Assembly: GCA_016194725.1 (NCBI GenBank)
Contig: JACQAW010000052.1
Location: forward strand, 1-14,099
Source: Deltaproteobacteria bacterium
Lineage (GTDB): Bacteria > Bdellovibrionota > UBA1018 > UBA923
Direction of reading: 5' to 3'
Length of the DNA stretch: 14,099 nucleotides
In this document: in pieces, positions 1-6,056 of the stretch
Position numbering within the stretch: position 1 is the first letter of the stretch
Layout of the letters: each line of letters begins with the position of its first letter
The notes under the pieces: model-generated
What the model was told of the DNA's origin: nothing
Seen by the model: the letters and a program-made list of their open reading frames with translations, nothing else
Database searches by the model: none
Translations under genes and position numbers: made by a program

Positions 1-1
1 C

Positions 2-925
2 CAGCCGCACTGCTCGGGCCTTCGCGACTGCCTCGTGGTGGCAGGCAACTTGAAGAGCGCATCCGTGGCACTCGAGAAAAAACTGAACGGCTCCGGCACG
101 TTTCCTGACAGCCGCTGCCCGGGCGGTTGCCCAGGCTTGAAAAAGTTCCATACCGACTCCAACAACAACATTCAGGCAGCGCTGCAGCAGACTGCCGACC
201 TGTATAAGCGGCGCGTGGATATCGCTAAAGCCGAATTCTCACAGGTCAAGGGCGTGCTGGGCGCGGTGGACCTGGATTTTCCAACCAAGACCCCCAAGGG
301 GCAAAATCTCAGTGACGTCTGCCCGAAAAGCTCCGAATCGATCTGCCAGATGCCAGGCGATTTCGACAGCAAGCTGGCCGGTCTGGCGGGCGTGCCGGAT
401 CTTCAGTCCACCGACTTCGATGCCAAAAAGAAGGACGCACTGGACAAGAAAAACGAGTTTGCGGGCAAGCAAACCGAGTTTAAGAATCAGGCCATTGCTC
501 TCAACACTTTAGCTACGACCTGCAAAAAAGAAGCCGGCGACAAGAAGCTGGCCAAAGGAGTGGGAAAGATCAGAGAGGACTTCAACAGAAAACTGAGCAA
601 ATGCAAAGCGGCTGCGGGGCGTCTCAACGCGACTCCGCCTGATTTTGGTCCGCAACTCGACGGGCTGCAGGCCGATCTGCAAAGGGTTTGCGCCGCCGAT
701 ACGGCAAACGATGATTGCTCGAAGCTGTCCAGCGAAATGGCCGATGCCAGTACGGCCTGCAATGACATCTTCGACGACAGGCTGCAAAAGAAGAAAGATG
801 CCGACGACGCGAAGGCCAACGGCCGCTGCGCGCTCTGCGATCGCGCCGCCTGCGCCCAGGTGGGCCTGCCAGTGCCGCCAGCCTGCGAGGGCGGAAAGAT
901 CGGCGTCGACAGCAACAAAAAATGA
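2..925 (+). CDS. Cysteine- and lysine-rich protein of unknown function, 5'-truncated by window edge
   Basis: I do not recognise this protein. The reading frame is open from base 2 with no stop, and no convincing ribosome binding site precedes the first possible start (GTG at 35), so the gene most likely begins outside the window. About 307 residues are visible. They contain 15 cysteines, including a CPGGCPG motif near the start, and end in a cluster with the pattern CALCDRAAC, then PPAC. The middle is rich in Lys, Asp, Ala and Gln and looks largely helical, possibly coiled coil (for example DAKKKDALDKKNEFAGK). So many cysteines outside a metal-binding pattern suggest an exported, disulfide-bonded protein, but the N-terminus that would carry a signal peptide is missing. 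It ends 39 bases before dapF on the same strand, so co-transcription is possible. The coding assignment is secure; the function is unknown. Confidence 0.75.
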   Translation, partial: QPHCSGLRDCLVVAGNLKSASVALEKKLNGSGTFPDSRCPGGCPGLKKFHTDSNNNIQAALQQTADLYKRRVDIAKAEFSQVKGVLGAVDLDFPTKTPKGQNLSDVCPKSSESICQMPGDFDSKLAGLAGVPDLQSTDFDAKKKDALDKKNEFAGKQTEFKNQAIALNTLATTCKKEAGDKKLAKGVGKIREDFNRKLSKCKAAAGRLNATPPDFGPQLDGLQADLQRVCAADTANDDCSKLSSEMADASTACNDIFDDRLQKKKDADDAKANGRCALCDRAACAQVGLPVPPACEGGKIGVDSNKK

Positions 926-964
926 TTGCCAGCCGTGGGTGATCGTGACAGTTCGTGTTCAAAG

Positions 965-1825
965 ATGAAGCCGCATTCGCCTATTCCATTCACGAAGCTG
1001 CAGGGACTGGGCAATGATTTTGTTCTGGTCGACCTGCGTGCGCCCGACCAGGCGGCGGTGGATGGGCCGCGGCTCACGCCTCAAGTCATCCGCGCCATCG
1101 CCGACCGCAAGCGGGGCGTGGGCTTTGACCAGTTGCTCGTGCTGCGATCTTCGGCGCGGGTGCATTGCCTACTCGATATTTTCAACGCCGATGCCACGCT
1201 GGCCGAAATGTGCGGCAACGGGCTGCGCGCGGCCGCGCTATACCTCTGGACCCGGGGGCAGGTGAGCGACCGCGAGCTGGTATTTGAAACCGCGGCGGGT
1301 GACCGGAGCGCGCGCGCGTTGGGGCCGCTGGAGGCGGTAGGGCAGTCCGCCGCCATCGAATGCGAAATGGGCGTGCCGCGCGTTCTTAACGTGCCGGCGG
1401 CGCTCAAACGGGGCGTAAGGCTCGGTACTAAAACCCGTCATCCTGTTTGCGTAAACGTGGGTAATCCCCATGCCGTCGTATTTTCATGGCCCAAAACGCA
1501 AGTCGAGCTTGCGAAGTGGGGTCGGCTTCTCGAAACCCATCGCGCGTTCCCCAGGCGCACCAACGTCGAATTTGTGCGGCTGCGGGCCGGCGAGCGTCAC
1601 ATCATCGAAGTGAAGGTCTGGGAGCGGGGCGTGGGAATTACCGAAGCCTGCGGAACCGGAGCGGTCGCGGCCGCGGTGGCCGCCATCAGGCAAGGTTTGG
1701 CCGATAGCCCTGTCGAGGTGCGGTTTCCCGGAGGCGTGGCCGAGGTTCGCTGGGATGGGGCTGGTCAGCCCGCGTTTCTGCGCGGGCATGCCCTTGAAGT
1801 GTTTTCCGGAAACTGGCCTTTGTGA
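965..1825 (+). CDS. dapF: Diaminopimelate epimerase
   Basis: DapF interconverts LL- and meso-diaminopimelate in the cytoplasm, the penultimate step of lysine synthesis and the source of meso-DAP for peptidoglycan. The 286-residue product has the usual family length and both halves of the pseudo-symmetric fold. Visible motifs are KLQGLGNDF (11-19), the first catalytic Cys in EMCGNGLRAA (C83), NVGNPHAV (164-171), RTNVEFV (199-205), and the second catalytic Cys in ITEACGTGA (C229). Both cysteines of the PLP-independent thiol pair are present. The ATG at 965 is chosen because family homology starts at once after it; the TTG at 926 would add 13 residues unlike any DapF. The ribosome binding site is weak (AAAG). 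The gene converges on a broken minus-strand gene whose residual stop lies 7 bases beyond the dapF stop. Confidence 0.95.
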   Translation: MKPHSPIPFTKLQGLGNDFVLVDLRAPDQAAVDGPRLTPQVIRAIADRKRGVGFDQLLVLRSSARVHCLLDIFNADATLAEMCGNGLRAAALYLWTRGQVSDRELVFETAAGDRSARALGPLEAVGQSAAIECEMGVPRVLNVPAALKRGVRLGTKTRHPVCVNVGNPHAVVFSWPKTQVELAKWGRLLETHRAFPRRTNVEFVRLRAGERHIIEVKVWERGVGITEACGTGAVAAAVAAIRQGLADSPVEVRFPGGVAEVRWDGAGQPAFLRGHALEVFSGNWPL

Positions 1826-1832
1826 TGGGTTC

Positions 1833-1977
1833 TTAGTTGTCCACGCTGAACAGCGGATTCACGTACAGACGGATCGAGTTCCGCGATTTCAGAGACCGAG
1901 CGCCCCTCGTATTTGCCGAAATCGATGATGACTTGCGTTTCTTCAATGATGCCGGTAATCGGGCTACCGTTGGCCAT
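1833..1977 (-). pseudogene. Broken small FGKY-motif protein gene, frame-disrupted
   Basis: From ATG (complement of 1975-1977) the frame encodes about 35 residues that look like a real protein, MANGSPITGIIEETQVIIDF then GKYEGRSVSEIAELD. The segment FGKYEGRSVSEIAELDP resembles the FGKY-G-S-EIA-DP pattern of the small C-terminal domain found in exonuclease X-like proteins. After about 1873-1880 this frame becomes low-complexity, Arg-rich sequence and runs into the end of dapF. In the adjacent frame the bases encode SIRLYVNPLFSVDN and then a TAA at 1835-1833. My recollection is that homologues of about 70 residues end in a similar RLYVNPL tail, with about 20-25 residues between the two parts. That suggests an internal deletion not a multiple of three. 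The 145-base span is itself not divisible by three. Alternatives are a sequencing error or a genuinely altered short protein. The recollected homologues are unverified. Confidence 0.6.
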
Positions 1978-1985
1978 ATGAAACT

Positions 1986-1993
1986 ACCTCCTT
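1986..1993 (-). promoter_or_regulatory. Perfect Shine-Dalgarno sequence of the broken FGKY gene
   Basis: On the minus strand the sequence AAGGAGGT lies 8 bases upstream of the ATG at 1977, an ideal match to the anti-Shine-Dalgarno. It fixes the start of the otherwise degraded gene and implies that the gene was efficiently translated, or still is as a truncated peptide. No convincing -35/-10 pair was found upstream on this strand. Confidence 0.75.
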
Positions 1994-2154
1994 GTTAAAG
2001 TCTAAAGTCCCGCGGGCTAAATCCACTGGCCTTTGGGAACTGGGAAAAAACTTCCACACCAAGGGTCCATCCAAATAGACCCAAGTATGCAAATCGTATC
2101 CATCTCGTATAAAAAATCAACCCCCCCGCGTCGAAGATGAGCTAAACTTGCTCT

Positions 2155-2685
2155 ATGCGGGAAACGGTCTTCCCAACCATTGCAGGCACCAGTTTCCTTG
2201 CAGCCAGTTTGCTGGCAGCACCGGTGCATGCAGCGCGCAATCAAACGCCTCCCATCGAGCGAGAAGCGATAGCAAAAGTTTTTCGCGCCGATCTGGTCGA
2301 ACCGGGCAAGACGCAGCTCAAAGATCTTCCAAATCTTCTGGGCAAACCCGTGCGGCACGTGCAGGAGACCGGGCACCACGATTTCTATTTCTACGATCTG
2401 GGCGAGGGAGCCAGCATGGACGCCACCGTCAGCGTGCGCGCGGGCGTGATCGAGTACGTCAGTTATCTTTGCAGCGAATCGCTCAGCGACATCCACAAGC
2501 GCTTCAGCGGCGAAGCCTCAACTCAGCGCTCGATTTCGACCGGGGTCAACGGCATGACCAGTACGCTGACCCAGGTGGTTTACCAGAGCAAAGGCCGGGC
2601 TTATGTTTACGAGCCCCGCACCTATAGAGTCCGGGCCTGTGTGGCATGGGAGCCGGGAAAGAAATTCGAAGAATTGGGATTTTGA
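2155..2685 (+). CDS. Small secreted protein, BamE/SmpA-like pattern
   Basis: The 176-residue product begins with a hydrophobic leader and a probable signal peptidase I site after VHA (residue 26), so it is likely periplasmic or secreted. The stretch around residues 45-105 has the order 'VEPGKT...DLPNLLGKP...FYFYDLG...VRAGVIEYV'. This recalls the BamE/SmpA fold (G-T, then LG-P, then a Tyr-rich strand, then a strand with G-V), but the similarity is too weak to name it. Two cysteines (C106 and C162) could form a disulfide. The ATG at 2155 gives the leader directly; its ribosome binding site is poor. A TATAAA at 2108-2113 may be a -10 box, without a clear -35. The next gene starts 55 bases downstream on the same strand. 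The function is unknown. Confidence 0.8.
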   Translation: MRETVFPTIAGTSFLAASLLAAPVHAARNQTPPIEREAIAKVFRADLVEPGKTQLKDLPNLLGKPVRHVQETGHHDFYFYDLGEGASMDATVSVRAGVIEYVSYLCSESLSDIHKRFSGEASTQRSISTGVNGMTSTLTQVVYQSKGRAYVYEPRTYRVRACVAWEPGKKFEELGF

Positions 2686-2740
2686 AAAAATAACCGGCGC
2701 GAACAGGATGTTTGGCCGGCTAAAAACCAGGAAGGTAAAA

Positions 2741-3382
2741 ATGAAACAGTCCGCACTGCTCGGCATCGCACTCTTCTCACTCTCGATCCTGGCCCAAGCG
2801 CAAGACCCAAACTACGAAGGGCTCGACGCCACCCAATGCGCGCGAGTTTCCGCTATCACCGAACGCTGGCGCGCAACCCCTCTCAACGCCATCGGGCTCG
2901 CGGGCATTGAGGATGCGCCAGCACCCGTCGACGCGCGGCCCAACGCCGATCTCGACGCCGCCAACGCCCATTCGCGCGCCCATGAAGAGCTTGTCGGCCC
3001 TTGCCGCTTCAACGAGGCCGAGGGTCGTGTCGAGGTAAAGCCCGAAGCTTTCAAGCTCTCCGACGCGACCCTTGGCCAGTGCCTGGCCACCGCTTTTGCC
3101 CACGCCCGCTATTACACCATCGAGGCCCAGTGGCTCAAGCATCTCGATGCTCATGAAGCCTGGATCGTAAAAAACGGCGTGCTCACCAAGGTCGGCGTCG
3201 ACACCAAAATCGAAACCACGGCCGCGCGCATGCTTTGGACCAGCTTTGCCGTGCGTGAGCTGGGTAACCTGCCGGGCAGCGGCGCCGCGGCCGGCGACGC
3301 CAGCCGTGCGATTGCCTCGACCATCGATTCCCCGCGAGCGGGCTCGGACCCGGACGTGCGGAAATTTCTGGGCCTGGATTAG
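2741..3382 (+). CDS. Secreted protein of unknown function
   Basis: The start is the ATG at 2741, preceded by GGAAGG about 5 bases upstream and followed by a classic leader (MKQSALLGIALFSLSILAQA, probable cleavage after residue 20). The frame extends upstream to 2603, but that part overlaps the preceding gene and lacks a ribosome binding site. The 213-residue product has three cysteines (C33, C88, C114). It is mostly helical in character, with a His/Trp/Tyr-rich middle (HARYYTIEAQWLKHLDAHEAW, about residues 121-141) and a Gly/Ala-rich region near 176-190. I recognise no domain. It could be co-transcribed with the secreted protein just upstream, although a small CCGGC/GCCGG inverted repeat (2694-2719) lies in the 55-base gap. 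It is probably periplasmic. Confidence 0.8.
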   Translation: MKQSALLGIALFSLSILAQAQDPNYEGLDATQCARVSAITERWRATPLNAIGLAGIEDAPAPVDARPNADLDAANAHSRAHEELVGPCRFNEAEGRVEVKPEAFKLSDATLGQCLATAFAHARYYTIEAQWLKHLDAHEAWIVKNGVLTKVGVDTKIETTAARMLWTSFAVRELGNLPGSGAAAGDASRAIASTIDSPRAGSDPDVRKFLGLD

Positions 3383-3679
3383 AAGTTCAGTGAACAGATA
3401 GTAGTTGCGGTAAGCGCAGTAACATCTCGCTGGCACCACTCTTGATTAACTCTTAAGCCAGTGGTTTATACATCCAACCAGCGCAACCCACCGACACTTG
3501 CCCCGTGCTGGCCCTATCGCACCCGCCAAGCCGCAACGGGAAAGGTGCTCGAGCTGGTTCAAAAAAACTGGCTAAAGTTCGTCGAACAGGCCAGGCAGGC
3601 GATTACGAGCCTGCGCGTTACGTGGTCAGAGAGATCGAAGAGTTCCTGGGCTATTCTTCGTCCGTGGCCCAACTCACAG
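3383..3679. other. Spacer with a doubtful small ORF
   Basis: No recognisable gene. A plus-strand frame opens after a TAA at 3454-3456 and runs to a TAA at 3691-3693, with a possible GTG start at 3505 (62 residues). Its second half, GDYEPARYVVREIEEFLGYSS, has codon choice and composition like real protein, whereas its first half is Arg/Lys/Gly-rich and ordinary. It would overlap the 3' end of the minus-strand lipoprotein gene by 14 bases. There is no good ribosome binding site at 3505. It may be a gene remnant, a small basic protein or chance. Confidence 0.3.
3436..3464 (+). terminator. Possible hairpin downstream of the secreted-protein gene
   Basis: CCACTCTTGA pairs with TCTTAAG(cc)AGTGG to give a roughly 10-pair stem with a 2-base bulge, one G-U pair and a short loop. 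It lies 53 bases after the stop of the gene ending at 3382. The following sequence, GTTTATA, has only a short T run, so intrinsic terminator function is uncertain. Confidence 0.25.
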
Positions 3680-4303
3680 TTAGATCGCTTTAAGCACCGA
3701 GGACATTTCCTGTTTCGGTAACGCGCGGCGGTCTTTTGCAGGAGCCGACTTCATTGCGATTTCGGTGTCCACCGAAGCTTCGCGCGATTTCTTCAGAAGC
3801 AACAGTCCCAGCATTCCCGGGTCGCCCGGGTTGGGGTTTGCCAGATCAAATACGGCCTGGACCGAAAGGAACCGTTGCGGACTGGTGTCGACGTTCGTAA
3901 TCACGCCGTCGACAAGAACGCCACCGGGCAGCGTGGCGGTCAAGGACTTGAGCTGAAAGTCGTTGAGAGCGCCGACCCGATCGACCGGATGACAACCATT
4001 ATCACCACAGGATGATACGGTCAGGGGAGCCGTGGCCACCAGTTGCACGCAACCAAGGCCGGAGTTATCCAGCGTAGCCATGCCCTGATAAGTCATGACT
4101 GTCGCCAAAGGGGTATACAAGGCCTGCATCTGATAGTTCACGGTGCCCGAGACCGGCATGGAGCCATTTGAGACCGTGCCGCAAAAAGCCAGCTGATTCA
4201 CATCGTAATTCTTGGGCGCAACCGGATCATCGACGCAGCCCATCGAAAAAATTGTCGCAGTCAAAGTCGTACCCAGAATCAGATATCGATTTAGAATTCC
4301 CAT
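3680..4303 (-). CDS. Predicted lipoprotein of unknown function
   Basis: The 207-residue product has an N-terminal leader (MGILNRYLILGTTLTATIFS) followed by MGC, a plausible but non-ideal lipobox with Cys at residue 23, so it is probably anchored in the outer or inner membrane. The mature part starts VDDPVAPKNYDVNQLAFCG. It contains four further cysteines that could form two disulfides, and it has a beta-strand-rich, Thr/Val/Gly-rich middle (residues about 40-155). The C-terminal 40 residues are charged and look disordered (LLLKKSREASVDTE...). I recognise no family. The start is supported by an AGAGAGAGG Shine-Dalgarno-like run 7 bases upstream on the minus strand (4311-4319). It is transcribed divergently from the beta-barrel gene at 4756, with a long spacer between, and converges on the spacer at 3383-3679. 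Confidence 0.8.
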   Translation of the reverse strand: MGILNRYLILGTTLTATIFSMGCVDDPVAPKNYDVNQLAFCGTVSNGSMPVSGTVNYQMQALYTPLATVMTYQGMATLDNSGLGCVQLVATAPLTVSSCGDNGCHPVDRVGALNDFQLKSLTATLPGGVLVDGVITNVDTSPQRFLSVQAVFDLANPNPGDPGMLGLLLLKKSREASVDTEIAMKSAPAKDRRALPKQEMSSVLKAI

Positions 4304-4755
4304 GAAAAAACCTCTCTCTCTTGAGAAAGGAATCTTTCAAGCCTCGTGCCATCCTGCAGCCAACCCCAGTTCTTTGACATCATAGAGTAGACACTGAAAC
4401 GATTGAGAAAAATCAATAGTGTTCTCAAGAGATGGCCACTTGATCTTCCGAGGGCTGACGCTACTGAATGCTACCCAGGTTGGACACCAATTGAATCTGT
4501 TGACAACGTCTGAGCGCGCGACAACGTAATGGTTCCTGCAGGATTCCCAGCAGCATTGGTGCGCGAACTTCGGACGGAGCCAGGAGTAGAAGTTGTTTGA
4601 ACGCATAGTGTTCACCCACACCACCGATGATACCCGGCTTGGCGCGCTCTGACCAATGATGATGTCTTAAACTATCACCAGTAAATAGATGGAGAGATGA
4701 GTAATGCCCATCCACCGAGCTTTCATTTTGCCGCTTGCGAAAGTAAAATGGAAGC
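4304..4755. other. Long divergent spacer, no gene seen
   Basis: This 450-base stretch separates two divergent genes for envelope proteins and should hold both promoters. Frames open here on either strand encode compositions unlike the neighbours (many Trp, Cys, His and Arg), and I reject them as genes. Its base composition is visibly more AT-rich than the flanking genes. It contains an 8-base direct repeat GACAACGT (4502-4509 and 4520-4527), 18 bases start to start, which could be a regulator site. On the minus strand a TATGAT near 4380 could be a -10 box for the lipoprotein gene. No convincing -35/-10 pair was found for the beta-barrel gene. Confidence 0.4.
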
Positions 4756-5826
4756 GTGGCGGCGACAATCAGGTATCGAATCAGCGGCATTTTTCTACTG
4801 AGTTGCATCTTTTCCTTGTTTGCGGCCGGCGCGTTGCAGGCACAGACCACTCCATTGCCTTCCGCCTTGCCATCCGAGCTCTTCGCTGAGTCGGCGAAAA
4901 CGGGTGCCGCTCCAGGCGATTATTCCGCACAGGACTTCGCGATCGAGTGGAAGGGGCCGTCACCGGGCGGAGTTACGGCGACCCTTGCGGAAGACTCGCT
5001 GGAATGGATACGCGTCGCCGAAGTGCTCGTCGTTCCTCGCGGACGTCTCATTTTGACGGCCAAGGGGCTCAGTTCGGGCATGGTTTCCTATGCGGGATTC
5101 TCGACGCCGATCGAAGTCCGCGGAGGTAATGGGCGCGTGGAGATTCCGAGCGATATCGCGTCGTCTATCGGTAACGTGTGGACGCTCAGGCTTTCGTCGG
5201 CGGCGAACCGGGTATCGCTGCGGGTGGGCACACAGAGTCTGGTGCTGCGCTACTCCATTCCCGTGGTTGACCACGCCGGCACCATAGCCATCGGCGTCGG
5301 CCCCTACGCCTACACCTTCGAGGCCGAGCATACCAATACGCACACTTGGGCCGCCATCATTACGGCGTATGGCTCTTACCGCCTGAGCGATACGATGCGA
5401 ATCGTGGGATTTGACGCAAGCGCGGCTCATTACAATTATTACAACGACACTGGTATTTACCTCAGCACCGTTTCGGCAAAGGCTTTCGATAACCGGTTGC
5501 TCGTGAACATCATGCTCGGGGCGCACGCGCTCGTTTTTCGAACCGATAACGTTCATTACCTGCGGCCTGGCGGACCTCAGGGGTTCGAGCTCGTCTACCG
5601 CGACGCCTTCAAGCGAGCCTACAATTTGTCGTTAGGCGCCTTCATCTATCCGCCGATCAGCAACCGCTCATACTACAACGTCTGGGCGCGCTGGGGCGGA
5701 GCCGGCCTCTTCGCGGAGCTTAACTTCATTGCATGGCGCGAAAAGGGCGGTTCCTCAGACATTCAGGGCGTTTATAACCGTAGCATCGGAGTTTCATTGG
5801 GCATGCCGCTTTTTCGATTTTTTTAG
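4756..5826 (+). CDS. Predicted outer-membrane beta-barrel protein
   Basis: The 356-residue product begins with a leader, MAATIRYRISGIFLLSCIFS then LFAAGALQA, with probable cleavage after residue 29. The GTG at 4756 is the only reasonable start because an in-frame stop lies 12 bases upstream; its ribosome binding site is weak (GGAAG). Residues about 30-165 form a strand-rich N-terminal domain. Residues about 170-356 alternate polar and aromatic or hydrophobic residues (for example RIVGFDASAAHYNYYNDTGI, then AGLFAELNFIAW), typical of transmembrane beta-strands. The chain ends in ...LGMPLFRFF, and a C-terminal Phe is the usual signal for BAM-dependent insertion. I cannot assign a substrate or function. 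Its immediate downstream neighbour is convergent. Confidence 0.75.
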   Translation: MAATIRYRISGIFLLSCIFSLFAAGALQAQTTPLPSALPSELFAESAKTGAAPGDYSAQDFAIEWKGPSPGGVTATLAEDSLEWIRVAEVLVVPRGRLILTAKGLSSGMVSYAGFSTPIEVRGGNGRVEIPSDIASSIGNVWTLRLSSAANRVSLRVGTQSLVLRYSIPVVDHAGTIAIGVGPYAYTFEAEHTNTHTWAAIITAYGSYRLSDTMRIVGFDASAAHYNYYNDTGIYLSTVSAKAFDNRLLVNIMLGAHALVFRTDNVHYLRPGGPQGFELVYRDAFKRAYNLSLGAFIYPPISNRSYYNVWARWGGAGLFAELNFIAWREKGGSSDIQGVYNRSIGVSLGMPLFRFF

Positions 5827-6056
5827 CTCAGCCTGGCAGATTATTTTCCCTTGTCTTGAAACAAGAATAAGCGTTTCAAAGCCGGGTAGTGGCCACAGCC
5901 CGGAGCCACAGTACAGCGTCGGCGGTAACCACTGTGCCTGTACTGTGGCTCCAGTCTAGCGCTTGCCGTTCCGGCCACTGCGTGAGTGTGCCCCTTCGGG
6001 AGCAGGCTGTGGCTACTGTCTCCAATCTGCCCCCAATGTGTCCCCGCCATTCCGCC
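5827..6056. other. Convergent spacer with hairpins and a nested palindrome
   Basis: The 230 bases between two convergent genes carry no gene. Near the beta-barrel gene stop there are two overlapping, mutually exclusive small inverted repeats. These are CTTGT/ACAAG (5850-5865) and TTGAAAC/GTTTCAA (5856-5862 and 5873-5879). Neither is followed by a T run in either direction. The larger structure at 5888-6017 is listed separately. Confidence 0.6.
5888..6017. repeat. Nested inverted-repeat element (branched palindrome) between convergent genes
   Basis: Two nested inverted repeats are seen. The outer arms, 5888-5900 (AGTGGCCACAGCC) and 6005-6017 (GGCTGTGGCTACT), pair over 13 positions with one G-U. 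The inner arms, 5902-5916 (GGAGCCACAGTACAG) and 5938-5952 (CTGTACTGTGGCTCC), are perfect over 15 bases with a 21-base loop. Inside the outer arms lie two further small hairpins, GCCG-TTC-CGGC (5965-5975) and one with a TTCG loop (5990-6003). The arms sit one base apart at 5901 and 6004, so the single strand could fold as a four-armed junction. The core GCCACAG occurs twice in one orientation and then twice inverted. Candidates are a REP/REPIN-like or MITE-like repeat, a structured RNA, or an elaborate bidirectional terminator. The base pairing is seen; the identity is inference. Confidence 0.7.

Noticed and set aside
1768..1787. GCCCGCG-TTTCTG-CGCGGGC hairpin as a terminator
   Set aside because: It lies inside the conserved 3' coding part of dapF and has no T run on either strand; a weak role in ending minus-strand transcription cannot be excluded.
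2009..2016. CCCGCGGG palindrome upstream of the broken gene
   Set aside because: An 8-base GC palindrome is common by chance in GC-rich DNA and is not positioned against a clear promoter.
4337..4850. Minus-strand open frames in the divergent spacer
   Set aside because: Products are rich in Trp, Cys, His and Arg, match nothing I recognise, and one overlaps the signal-peptide region of the beta-barrel gene.
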